A DNA stretch of 64,000 nucleotides, taken from contig NZ_FOLB01000004.1 of the NCBI RefSeq assembly GCF_900112345.1, positions 1 through 64,000 of the forward strand, in the 5' to 3' direction. Of this stretch, positions 1 to 7,583 are shown piece by piece. The notes below the pieces were generated by a model, which was not told where the DNA came from, did no database searches, and saw only the letters and a list, made by a program, of their open reading frames with translations. Source of the DNA: Nocardioides terrae (GTDB taxonomy: Bacteria; Actinomycetota; Actinomycetes; Propionibacteriales; Nocardioidaceae). The position numbers and the translations under genes were made by a program. Within the stretch, counting starts at the first letter, position 1. Every line of letters begins with the position of its first letter.

Positions 1-211
1 GCTCGCGACGTTCTGGGGCACCGACACCAAGGTCTACGTCGCCCTGATGGCGCTGCTGATCAACCTCGTCATCGCGATCGCCGGCACGCTGATCCTGCGG
101 GCGCTCAAGGTCCCCGACGGTGTCGACTCGACGGCGCCGGCGGACTACAGCGTCGACGTGGGCGACACGGGCGTGGAGCCCGAGCTCTCCCCGGGCACCC
201 CCGCCCACTGA
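1..211 (+). CDS. C-terminal end of a sodium:solute symporter-like membrane protein (partial)
   Basis: The frame is open from the window edge (first full codon at position 2) to a TGA at 209-211, giving the last 69 residues of a protein. It holds one clear hydrophobic segment (VYVALMALLINLVIAIAGTL) followed by a polar, acidic cytoplasmic tail ending in PGTPAH. The segment followed by a LRALKVPDG-type loop resembles the last transmembrane helix of actinobacterial SSS-family permeases (monocarboxylate/acetate type). Only the tail is visible, so the family call is an inference from general resemblance; any polytopic permease with a hydrophilic tail remains possible. Confidence 0.45.
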   Translation, partial: LATFWGTDTKVYVALMALLINLVIAIAGTLILRALKVPDGVDSTAPADYSVDVGDTGVEPELSPGTPAH

Positions 212-220
212 GAGGTACTC

Positions 221-345
221 GCTGGTCGAGTAGCCGTGAGCCTTCGCTGGTCGGGTAGCCGTGAGCCTTCGCTGGTCGGGTAGCCGTGAGCCTTCGCTGG
301 TCGGGTAGCCGTGAGCCTTCGCTGGTCGAGTAGCCGCCGAGCGCC
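221..345. repeat. 25-bp direct tandem repeat, five units
   Basis: Units start at 221, 246, 271, 296 and 321 with an exact 25-bp period; each reads GCTGGTCG(A/G)GTAGCCGTGAG plus CCTTC. The fifth unit runs on into a full palindromic element ending at 367. The unit equals the right end (read in reverse) of the dispersed GGTCTCGATACG...CTCGACCAGCG element, so the array looks like slippage amplification of an element end. There are no spacers, so it is not a CRISPR array. It lies in the gap between the symporter and the convergent GNAT gene. Confidence 0.9.
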
Positions 346-367
346 AGCGAGGCGGCGTATCGAGACC
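320..367 (-). repeat. Palindromic element copy 1 (intergenic)
   Basis: On the minus strand it reads GGTCTCGATACG, then a GC-rich stem-loop (GCCGCC...GGCGGC pairing), then CTACTCGACCAGCG. It is the most complete intergenic copy in the window and serves as the reference for copies found inside genes further on. Confidence 0.8.
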
Positions 368-378
368 ATCCCCGGGTA

Positions 379-425
379 GTCTCGACAGGCCCTCGCCCAG
401 CAGCTCGGGCTACTCGACCGGCGAC
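379..425 (+). repeat. Palindromic element copy 2, overlapping a stop codon
   Basis: It starts with GTCTCGACAGG and ends with CTACTCGACCGGCGA. Its right end overlaps the 3' end of the minus-strand GNAT gene: the last codons and the TAG stop of that gene (410-425) are read from the element's CTACTCGACCGG sequence. The left end is diverged from the consensus. Confidence 0.65.
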
Positions 426-1357
426 AGGTGCGGGGAGGTCGGCGCTGCGCGGTTGACCCACTCCTGGATCACCTGCATGCCGACCCGCTCGTAGAGCGAG
501 AGCGCGCCGGTCCGGGAGTCGGTGGACAGCCGTGACCGGACCGCGCCGTGGGCGCGGGCGCACGCGAACGACTCGGCCAGCAGGGCCTGCCCGAGCCCGA
601 GCCCGCGCCGGTCGCGGCGGACCGCGACCTTCTCGATGAACCCCTCGGCGCCGTCGGGGTCGTCGACGCCGTAGAGCAGGATGATCACCACCCCGACGAT
701 CGCGCCGTCCGGGTCGGTGGCCACGCGCAGGTTCCAGGGCTCGAAGCCGGGCCGGCCGAGGACGTGGTGCAGCCACTTGTCGAACTGCTGTCGCGGGCGC
801 TCCGACCACTCCAGGAACGCCGACTCCACGACGTCCCACGCCTGCTCGTAGTCGGCGCCGGTCGCCTCGCGGATCGTGTGGCCCTCGGGCAGCGGTCGCT
901 CCGGCACCGTGCGCCCCTCCGGCAGCTCGAGCACCCAGGACGTCCAGCGCGCCTCCCAGCTCAGCGCTTCGAGCAGCCGGTCGCCGGGTGACCCGACCGG
1001 GTTGGGCATGCCGACGCGATCGGCGCCGAGCTCGCCCGCACGCGCGACGACCCAGCGCGCGAGGGCGGTGCCGATGCCGAGCCCGTGGTGGTCGGGATGC
1101 ACCGCCGCGTCAGCGCGGTCGCCGCCGTACGCCTCGGCGTAGCCGACCAGGTCGCCGTCGGGGGAGAGGACGCCGACGCTGTGCGTGGCGAGGTCGTACG
1201 ACGGCTCCGACCAGTCGGCGACCAGGTCGGCCGCCTCGACGCCGACCTCACCGGTCGCGAGCAGCTCCTCCGCGCCCATGACGTCGGCGATCCGCTCGGC
1301 GTCGGCCAGCGCGAGCGGCCGCCGGGTGTAGCCCTCGGGAAGGGTGGGTTGCTCCAT
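410..1357 (-). CDS. Tandem GNAT-family N-acetyltransferase
   Basis: A 315-residue protein with two GNAT folds in series. The N-terminal half has a HPDHHGLGIGTAL acetyl-CoA loop near residues 89-101 and the C-terminal half a stronger RDRRGLGLGQAL loop near 247-258. Two-domain GNAT proteins of this length include mycothiol synthase MshD, but MshD-typical motifs are not obvious, so the substrate is unknown. The C-terminal residues (SPVE, stop) are encoded by the end of a palindromic repeat, suggesting the original tail was replaced. It converges with the symporter gene. The ATG at 1357 is chosen because the domain starts just after it; no strong ribosome binding site is seen. Confidence 0.8.
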   Translation of the reverse strand: MEQPTLPEGYTRRPLALADAERIADVMGAEELLATGEVGVEAADLVADWSEPSYDLATHSVGVLSPDGDLVGYAEAYGGDRADAAVHPDHHGLGIGTALARWVVARAGELGADRVGMPNPVGSPGDRLLEALSWEARWTSWVLELPEGRTVPERPLPEGHTIREATGADYEQAWDVVESAFLEWSERPRQQFDKWLHHVLGRPGFEPWNLRVATDPDGAIVGVVIILLYGVDDPDGAEGFIEKVAVRRDRRGLGLGQALLAESFACARAHGAVRSRLSTDSRTGALSLYERVGMQVIQEWVNRAAPTSPHLSPVE

Positions 1358-1433
1358 GCCGGAAGCCCATCACGCCCCACTTGGGGATGACTTGACGTGC
1401 CGAGTCGGCAGAGGGCTCTCGCCCTGGAACGGC

Positions 1434-1478
1434 GAGTCGGCAGAAGTTCGCGAGGGTGACGCGAGCTTCTGCCGACTC
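1434..1478. terminator. Long inverted repeat, terminator-like hairpin
   Basis: Arms of 19 nt (1434-1452 and 1460-1478, GAGTCGGCAGAAG... and its complement) pair at 18 of 19 positions around a 7-nt loop. It lies just beyond the yceI stop codon. An extra partial arm (GAGTCGGCAG) sits at 1402-1411, so it may be a repeat family member as well as a terminator. There is no T-run. Confidence 0.6.
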
Positions 1479-1489
1479 AGCGGTTGGGG

Positions 1490-2077
1490 TCAGGCGGTCT
1501 TGATCGCCGAGACGTCGAACTCGAGCTTGATCTTGTCGGAGACGAGGACGCCACCGGTCTCGAGGGCGGCGTTCCAGTTGATGCCCCAGTCCTTGCGGTT
1601 GACGGTGGCGGTGCCCTCGAAGCCGGCGCGGGTGTTGCCGAACGGGTCCTGGGCCGAGCCGGTGGACTCGAAGACGACGGTGATCGGCTTGCTGACGCCC
1701 TTGATGGTCAGGTCGCCGGTGACGGCCCACTCGTCGCCGTCGCGCTCGACACCGGTCGACACGAAGGTGATGTCGGGGTAGGTCTCGTTCTCGAAGAAGT
1801 CGCCGGAGCGCAGGTGCGCGTCACGGTCGGCGTTGCCGGTGTCGATGCTCTCGCCCTTGATCGTGAGGGTGACGGTGGAGCTGGCGGGGTTCGCGGTGTC
1901 GATGTGGGCGGTGCCCTCGAACTGGGTGAACTGACCGCGGACGGTCGTCACCATGGCGTGCCGAGCGCTGAAGCCGATCCGCGTGTGCGACGGGTCGATG
2001 GCCCAGTCGCCGCTGAGGTCCTCGATGACACTGGTCGGCGCGTCGAAGTCGTCCGTGTTCTTGCTGAAGATGCCCAT
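1490..2077 (-). CDS. YceI family protein
   Basis: A 195-residue protein matching the YceI lipocalin-like beta-barrel that binds polyisoprenoid or other amphiphilic ligands. The opening of the domain (WAIDPSHTRIGFSARHAMVTTVRGQF) and the later DWGINWNAAL block are characteristic. No signal peptide is present: the N-terminus (MGIFSKNTDDFD) is polar, so this is a cytoplasmic version as often found in actinobacteria. An AGGAG ribosome site lies just upstream of the ATG. The hairpin at 1434-1478 lies directly after it. The precise ligand is unknown. Confidence 0.9.
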   Translation of the reverse strand: MGIFSKNTDDFDAPTSVIEDLSGDWAIDPSHTRIGFSARHAMVTTVRGQFTQFEGTAHIDTANPASSTVTLTIKGESIDTGNADRDAHLRSGDFFENETYPDITFVSTGVERDGDEWAVTGDLTIKGVSKPITVVFESTGSAQDPFGNTRAGFEGTATVNRKDWGINWNAALETGGVLVSDKIKLEFDVSAIKTA

Positions 2078-2294
2078 GGTGCTGCTCCTGTGGCGTAGAT
2101 GATCAAACGTTCAACCACTCTCAATGCTGTGCAGGCCGATTTGATTCCCGATCCGAGGAGAACGTCGGGTGAACGGGCCTCGGGGCGGCCATTAGGACTC
2201 ATCGAGGCGTCGGCAGACTGCCGTCCATCGCATCTCTGCCCGATTCCGGGCAGGAACTTGCAAAAGTGCCCGGCTTCCCGTCAGGGTGGGTGTC

Positions 2295-2555
2295 GTGTCT
2301 GAGCAGTCGCTCGTCGACCACGTCGTCGCCACCACGGGTCTCACCCCCGCCGAGGCGGCCCGGCTGATCGACGACGTCGTCGCCTACCACGCGGAGCCCG
2401 TCGAGGAGTTCGTCCGGCGCAGGCACGCGCAGCTGAGGACGGCCGGGTCGAAGAACGACGAGATCTTCGCCCGGATCGCCGAGGAGCTGGCCGGCCGTGT
2501 CGTGGCCGCACCGCGCCTCAGCGAACGTCAGCTGCGGCGGATGATCTACGGCTGA
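2295..2555 (+). CDS. Small conserved-looking protein of unknown function
   Basis: An 86-residue, mostly helical, charged protein. I chose the GTG at 2295 because an AGGG sits 8 nt before it; an in-frame GTG at 2286 would add three residues but has no ribosome site. The sequence has an acidic/alanine helix (LTPAEAARLIDDVVAYHAE), a middle RRRHAQLR stretch and a C-terminal ERQLRRMIYG. No family or catalytic motif is recognised. It ends 28 nt before glmS in the same direction, so the two may be co-transcribed. The upstream 2078-2294 region carries no other gene. Confidence 0.7.
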   Translation: MSEQSLVDHVVATTGLTPAEAARLIDDVVAYHAEPVEEFVRRRHAQLRTAGSKNDEIFARIAEELAGRVVAAPRLSERQLRRMIYG

Positions 2556-2583
2556 CCGCCGGGACCGAGAAGAGGAGAACGGC

Positions 2584-4419
2584 ATGTGCGGGATCGTGGG
2601 ATACGTCGGAAGCCAGCAGGCGGCGCCGCTGCTGCTGGAGGGTCTCGCGCGGCTCGAGCACCGCGGCTACGACTCGGCCGGTGTCGGCGTCGTCGGCCCG
2701 AGCGGCCTTCGGGTCGCCAAGCGCGCCGGACGCGTCCGTGACCTGAGCGAGGGCCTGCCGAAGCGGTTCGCCGGGAAGCTCGGCATCGGCCACACGCGCT
2801 GGGCGACGCACGGCCCGGCCAACGACGTCAACGCCCACCCGCACACCGAGGCGGGCGGGCTGGCCGGCAGCGTGGCGGTCGTCCACAACGGCATCGTCGA
2901 CAACGCCGCGGCGCTCCGCCAGCGGCTGACCGACGCTGGTGTGGAGCTGGTCAGCGACACCGACACCGAGGTCTTCGCGCACCTGATCGCGCGCAGCACC
3001 GCCGACACCCTCGAGGGCAAGGTCGTCGAGGCCGTGGGGTCGGTCGAGGGGACCTACGGCCTCGCCGTCGTGCACGCCGACTTCCCCGACCGCATCGTGG
3101 TGGCCCGCAACGGCAGCCCGCTCATCGTCGGCGTGGGGGAGAAGGAGATGTTCGTGGCCTCCGACCTGGCCGCGATCGTCCGGCACACCACCACCGTCGC
3201 CCACCTCGAGGACGGCGAGCTGGCCACCGTCACCGCGGGCGGGTTCACCACCTTCCGGCAGGACCTGAGCCGCTCGGCGACCACGGCCACGAAGGTCGAC
3301 GTCGACCCGTCGGCGTACGAGCACGGGCTGGAGGACGGCGAGTCGCGCATGTACGCCGAGATGCTCGAGCAGCCCGCCGCCGTCGAGCGTGCCCTGCGCG
3401 GCCGGCTCGACGACCGGTTCGGCACCGCCCACCTCGGCGGACTCAATCTCGACGCCCGCGAGCTGCGGGCGATCCGCCGGGTCAAGATGCTCGGCTGCGG
3501 GTCGGCCTACTACGTCGGCCAGATGGGCGCCGCGCTCGTCGAGGAGCTGGCCCGCATCCCCGCCGACGCCGAGGCGGCCTCGGAGTTCCGCTACCGCGAC
3601 CCGGTCATCGAGCCCGACACACTCTACGTCGCGGTGTCGCAGTCCGGCGAGACGATCGACACCCTGCTGGCCGTGGAGGAGATCCGGCGCAAGGGCGGCC
3701 GGGTCATCGGCCTGGTCAACGTGGTGGGTTCGGCGATCGCCCGCGCCTGCGACGGCGGCATCTACCTCCACGCCGGCCCCGAGATCGCCGTCGCGTCCAC
3801 CAAGGCGCTGACCAACATGTACGTCGCCTTCGCACTGCTGGCCCTGCAGCTGGGCCGCGTCCGCGACCTGTCCATCGCCGACGGCAAGCGGCTGGTCAAC
3901 GCGCTGCAGGAGCTGCCCGCCAAGCTGGAGCAGGTGCTCAAGCTCGAGGACGAGATCGCCGAGATCGCGGCCGACCTCGCGCAGTGCGACTCGATGTTCT
4001 TCGTCGGCCGCGTCCGCGGCTACCCGGTCGCCCGCGAGGGCGCCCAGAAGCTGAAGGAGATCTCCTACCGGCACGCGGAGGCCTACCAGACCTCCGAGCT
4101 CAAGCACGGCCCGCTCGCGTTGATCTCGCCCGAGGTGCCGACCGTCGCGATCGTTCCCGACGACGAGCTCACCGAGCGCAACGTGGCGGCGCTGCACGAG
4201 ATCGCCGCCCGCGGCGGGCCGCTCGTGGTCGTCACCCACGACGGGGTCGACCTCGGAGCGCTGGACGTGCGGCGGATCGACGTACCCCGGCTGGAGCGGG
4301 AGCTGGACCCCATCCTGCTCACCATCCCGCTGCAGCTGCTGGCCTTCCACGCCGCCGAGTCGCTCGGGCTCGACATCGACAAGCCGCGCAACCTCGCCAA
4401 GTCGGTCACGGTCGAGTGA
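2584..4419 (+). CDS. glmS: Glutamine--fructose-6-phosphate aminotransferase (isomerizing)
   Basis: A 611-residue cytoplasmic enzyme making glucosamine-6-phosphate from fructose-6-phosphate and glutamine, the first step to UDP-GlcNAc for cell wall and, in actinobacteria, mycothiol. The N-terminal Cys2 (MCGIVGYVG) is the glutaminase nucleophile, followed by HTRWATHG in the glutamine amidotransferase domain (about 1-210). Two SIS sugar-isomerase domains follow (about 290-420 and 460-600), with CGSAYY, SQSGET and the C-terminal KPRNLAKSVTVE typical of the family. Length is standard. A GAGGAG ribosome site precedes the ATG. The sequence straight after the stop is an 11-bp tandem repeat. Confidence 0.98.
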   Translation: MCGIVGYVGSQQAAPLLLEGLARLEHRGYDSAGVGVVGPSGLRVAKRAGRVRDLSEGLPKRFAGKLGIGHTRWATHGPANDVNAHPHTEAGGLAGSVAVVHNGIVDNAAALRQRLTDAGVELVSDTDTEVFAHLIARSTADTLEGKVVEAVGSVEGTYGLAVVHADFPDRIVVARNGSPLIVGVGEKEMFVASDLAAIVRHTTTVAHLEDGELATVTAGGFTTFRQDLSRSATTATKVDVDPSAYEHGLEDGESRMYAEMLEQPAAVERALRGRLDDRFGTAHLGGLNLDARELRAIRRVKMLGCGSAYYVGQMGAALVEELARIPADAEAASEFRYRDPVIEPDTLYVAVSQSGETIDTLLAVEEIRRKGGRVIGLVNVVGSAIARACDGGIYLHAGPEIAVASTKALTNMYVAFALLALQLGRVRDLSIADGKRLVNALQELPAKLEQVLKLEDEIAEIAADLAQCDSMFFVGRVRGYPVAREGAQKLKEISYRHAEAYQTSELKHGPLALISPEVPTVAIVPDDELTERNVAALHEIAARGGPLVVVTHDGVDLGALDVRRIDVPRLERELDPILLTIPLQLLAFHAAESLGLDIDKPRNLAKSVTVE

Positions 4420-4462
4420 CCGGCGAGTGACCGGCGAGTGACGGGGGAGTGACCGGCGACTG
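4413..4462 (+). repeat. 11-bp tandem repeat across the glmS stop codon
   Basis: About four and a half units of CGAGTGACCGG (some with one or two changes) begin inside the last codons of glmS and run past its TGA. Every unit contains GTGA, so stop codons recur in the glmS frame and neighbouring frames. It looks like local slippage rather than a mobile repeat. Confidence 0.8.
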
Positions 4463-4530
4463 AGCCGGGGTCGCCCGGAGGTGACCCAGCGCACCGCGCC
4501 GGGGAATCCCCGTGCTATACGCCGACGCAC

Positions 4531-4536
4531 TACCGT
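4531..4536 (+). promoter_or_regulatory. -10 box of a leaderless promoter (DEAD-box helicase)
   Basis: TACCGT fits TANNNT and ends 6 nt before the GTG start at 4543, the spacing expected when transcription starts at the start codon. No ribosome binding site is visible, which agrees with a leaderless mRNA. Confidence 0.5.
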
Positions 4537-4542
4537 TGTCGG

Positions 4543-6330
4543 GTGAGCGACGAGACTTCCCCCGAACCGACCGGCCCCACCTTCGACGAGCTGGGCCTGT
4601 CCGCCGGGGTCCTCGAGGCCATCAAGGAGCTCGGCTACGAGACCCCGTCGGCCATCCAGGCCGCCACCATCCCGACGCTGCTGGAGGGCCGCGACGTCGT
4701 CGGCCTGGCGCAGACCGGCACCGGCAAGACGGCCGCCTTCGCGCTGCCGATCCTGTCCAACATCGACCCCTACGAGACCAAGCGGCCGCAGGCGCTGGTC
4801 CTCGCCCCGACCCGCGAGCTCGCCATCCAGGTCTGCGAGGCGTTCGAGCGCTACGCCAGCAACCTGCCCGGCATCCGCTTCCTCCCGATCTACGGCGGCT
4901 CGGCCTACGGCCCGCAGCTGACCGCGCTCAAGCGCGGCGTGCACGTCGTCGTCGGCACCCCCGGCCGGATCATGGACCACCTCGACAAGGGCACCCTCGA
5001 CCTCTCCGAGCTGCGCTTCCTCGTCCTCGACGAGGCCGACGAGATGCTCTCGATGGGCTTCGCGGAGGACATCGAGACGATCCTCGCCTCGACCCCGGAG
5101 GAGAAGCAGGTCGCGCTGTTCTCGGCCACCATGCCGCGCCAGATCAAGGCGCTCACGGGTCAGTACCTGCGCAACCCCAAGGAGGTGCAGGTCAAGTCCA
5201 AGACCGCCACCGCCGCCAACATCACCCAGCGCTACCTGATGGTCTCCTACCCGCAGAAGCTGGACGCGCTCACCCGCATCCTCGAGGTCGAGAACTTCGA
5301 GGCGATGATCGTCTTCGCGCGCACGAAGTCCGAGACCGACACGCTCGCCGAGAAGCTGCGCGCGCGCGGCTACGCCGCCGCCGCGATCAACGGCGACATC
5401 GCGCAGAACCAGCGCGAGAAGACCGTCAACCAGCTCAAGGACGGCTCCCTCGACATCCTGGTCGCGACCGACGTCGCCGCTCGCGGTCTCGACGTCGAGC
5501 GCATCTCCCACGTCGTCAACTACGACCTGCCGACCGACGTCGAGTCCTACGTCCACCGGATCGGCCGCACCGGCCGCGCCGGCCGCAGCGGCGACTCGAT
5601 CTCCTTCGTCACCCCGCGCGAGCGCTGGCTGCTCAAGGCGATCGAGAAGCACACCAGGTCGACCCCGGCCGAGATGCAGCTCCCGAGCGTCGACGAGGTC
5701 AACGCGACCCGCCTCAACCGCTTCGACGAGGGGATCACCGCCGCGCTGGCCGAGAAGGACCGGATCTCCTTCTTCCGCGACGTCGTCGCGCACTACGTCA
5801 CCGAGTTCGACGTCCCCGAGCTCGAGGTGGCTGCCGCGCTCGCCGCGCTGCTGCACGGCGACGAGCCGCTGCTGCTCGAGGAGCGGCCCGAGCCCGCACG
5901 CCGCCAGCGCACCGACCGCCCTGAGCGGGGTGACCGCGGCGACCGGCCGCGGGAGTCGGGTCGCTCCCGGATCTCCGACCAGCCCCTGGCGACGTACCGC
6001 ATCAACGTCGGCAAGCGGCACCGGGTCGAGCCGCGCCAGATCGTCGGCGCGATCGCCAACGAGGGCGGCCTGCGCCGCGCCGACTTCGGCAACATCTCCA
6101 TCCGGCCGGACTTCTCCCTCGTGGAGCTGCCCGCCGAGCTCGCGCCCGAGACCTGGGCCGCCCTGGAGCACACCCGGATCAGCGGCAAGCTCATCGAGCT
6201 CCAGGCCGACCGGGGCGCGTCGGGCGCCCGCTCCGGCGGCCCGCGTGGCCGGCGCGACGAGGGTCGGGACGACCGCCGCGAGAACCGCGACGACGCCCCC
6301 AAGAAGGAGCGCAAGCCCCGCCACAAGTGA
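4543..6330 (+). CDS. deaD: DEAD-box RNA helicase with C-terminal RNA-binding domain (DeaD/CsdA type)
   Basis: A 595-residue ATP-dependent RNA helicase, likely acting in ribosome assembly or RNA decay. Motifs in order: Q motif in the first 30 residues, Walker A AQTGTGKT (about 56-63), PTRELA, DEAD (about 162-165), SAT (about 192), and HRIGRTGRAGR (about 337-347). A DbpA-like RNA-binding fold follows at about 485-555 (VGKRHRVEPRQIVGAI), then an Arg/Asp-rich basic tail. That domain order is the CsdA/DeaD arrangement. The GTG start is preceded by a -10 box but no ribosome site. It is one of two DEAD-box helicases in the window; the second lacks the DbpA domain. Confidence 0.93.
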   Translation: MSDETSPEPTGPTFDELGLSAGVLEAIKELGYETPSAIQAATIPTLLEGRDVVGLAQTGTGKTAAFALPILSNIDPYETKRPQALVLAPTRELAIQVCEAFERYASNLPGIRFLPIYGGSAYGPQLTALKRGVHVVVGTPGRIMDHLDKGTLDLSELRFLVLDEADEMLSMGFAEDIETILASTPEEKQVALFSATMPRQIKALTGQYLRNPKEVQVKSKTATAANITQRYLMVSYPQKLDALTRILEVENFEAMIVFARTKSETDTLAEKLRARGYAAAAINGDIAQNQREKTVNQLKDGSLDILVATDVAARGLDVERISHVVNYDLPTDVESYVHRIGRTGRAGRSGDSISFVTPRERWLLKAIEKHTRSTPAEMQLPSVDEVNATRLNRFDEGITAALAEKDRISFFRDVVAHYVTEFDVPELEVAAALAALLHGDEPLLLEERPEPARRQRTDRPERGDRGDRPRESGRSRISDQPLATYRINVGKRHRVEPRQIVGAIANEGGLRRADFGNISIRPDFSLVELPAELAPETWAALEHTRISGKLIELQADRGASGARSGGPRGRRDEGRDDRRENRDDAPKKERKPRHK

Positions 6331-6424
6331 CGGATCGGCGTCGCTGCTGGTCAAGCCGAGGTTTCGGGTGTAGTCGTGTGACAGTGGATCGCATGGGGCG
6401 GTCCCGCACCTCTCGGGAGACCTC

Positions 6425-7435
6425 ATGCCTCGTCGGCATCGCTCGGTCCTGTCCACCCTCGCCGCGGTGCTCGCCGCCGCGCTGACCGCCACCGTCGCAT
6501 CGATGGCGCCCGTGCAGGCGGCGGCGCCGTCGTACGTGGCGCTCGGTGACTCCTACAGCTCCGGGGTGGGCACCCGGTCCTACATCGACGACGGATCCAC
6601 CTGCCAGCGCTCGACCTACGCCTATCCGAGCCTGGTCGCGGCGGCCAAGGGCTATCGCCTGAACTTCCGCGCCTGCTCCGGAGCGACCACCGCTGACGTC
6701 ACGAGCACCCAGCTGAGCGCGCTGTCCAGCACGACCGGCTATGTCACGATCTCGGTCGGCGGCAATGACGCCGGCTTCGCCGACGTGATCACCGAGTGCG
6801 CGCTGCCCGCCTGGGCCAGCGACTGCGCGGGCGCGGTGAGCGCGGCCCAGTCCTTCATCCGCACCGCGCTGCCGGGCCGGCTCTCGACGCTCTACGCGAG
6901 CATCCGATCCAGGGCGCCGAAGGCGAAGGTGGTCGTCGTCGGCTACCCGAAGATCTTCATGGGCGAGGACTGCAACGCGGCGACCTGGTTCTCCCCCGCG
7001 GACGAGACGATCCTCAACGACACCGCCACGCTGCTCGACAGCGTCACCGCGAGCGCGGCCGCCGCGAGGGGCTTCTCCTTCGTCAACCCGATCAGCCGCT
7101 TCACCGGGCATGCCGTCTGCGACGCCACGGAGTGGATCAACGGCTTCTCCAGCCCGATCAGCGAGAGCTACCACCCCAACCGGTCGGGCCAGTCGAGCGG
7201 CTACACGCCGCTCGTCAGCACGCCTCTGACGGGCGCCGCGCTGACCGTCACCGCCGCGACGCGACAGAAGGCGGCCGCGACAGCTCCGGCGCTCGCCGAG
7301 CAGCAGCGCGCGTACGCCGACCAGGACTCGACCATCCAGCCCGAGGTCGTCCGGGCGCCGGACCGGGCGCAGCTGCGCCGGATCGCGAAGCGCAAGGGCA
7401 TCGACTTCGGCAAGTGGGCGGCCCGGCGCGGATAG
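6425..7435 (+). CDS. Secreted SGNH/GDSL-family esterase or lipase
   Basis: A 336-residue exported hydrolase. A Sec signal peptide with basic start and a long alanine-rich core ends near residue 34 (VQA-AA). The mature part has all four SGNH blocks: GDSYSSG (catalytic Ser near 43), the Gly in RACSGATT, GGND (near 111), and SYHPN with the catalytic His near 249. This matches the Streptomyces extracellular lipase / Rv-type GDSL esterase group. The final 60 residues form a charged extension. A GGGAG site precedes the ATG. The likely substrate is a lipid or other ester, but specificity cannot be read from sequence. Confidence 0.88.
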   Translation: MPRRHRSVLSTLAAVLAAALTATVASMAPVQAAAPSYVALGDSYSSGVGTRSYIDDGSTCQRSTYAYPSLVAAAKGYRLNFRACSGATTADVTSTQLSALSSTTGYVTISVGGNDAGFADVITECALPAWASDCAGAVSAAQSFIRTALPGRLSTLYASIRSRAPKAKVVVVGYPKIFMGEDCNAATWFSPADETILNDTATLLDSVTASAAAARGFSFVNPISRFTGHAVCDATEWINGFSSPISESYHPNRSGQSSGYTPLVSTPLTGAALTVTAATRQKAAATAPALAEQQRAYADQDSTIQPEVVRAPDRAQLRRIAKRKGIDFGKWAARRG

Positions 7436-7450
7436 CCGGGTCAAATGCAG

Positions 7451-7486
7451 CGCGCCCCTCTCTGCATGGGGTCAGCGAGGGGCGCG
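7451..7486 (+). terminator. Hairpin after the secreted esterase gene
   Basis: An exact 10-bp inverted repeat (CGCGCCCCTC at 7451-7460, GAGGGGCGCG at 7477-7486) with a 16-nt loop, 15 nt after the stop codon. No T-run follows. It could be a terminator or part of the leader of the next gene. Confidence 0.5.
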
Positions 7487-7583
7487 GTCGAATGCGGAGT
7501 GCTCCCTCCTCAAGTCGACCGACCCAGCATAACGCCAGGACCGGTGTGTCGAAACACTCCGCCGAGGTGGCACGCTGGACCTC

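Noticed and set aside
221..345. CRISPR-like array
   Set aside because: The 25-bp units are contiguous with no unique spacers and no cas genes are present.
2518..6492. Very long minus-strand open frame opposite glmS and the DEAD-box helicase
   Set aside because: Its composition is Val/Asp/Arg-rich antisense of well-identified genes, with no domain of its own; a side effect of high GC content.
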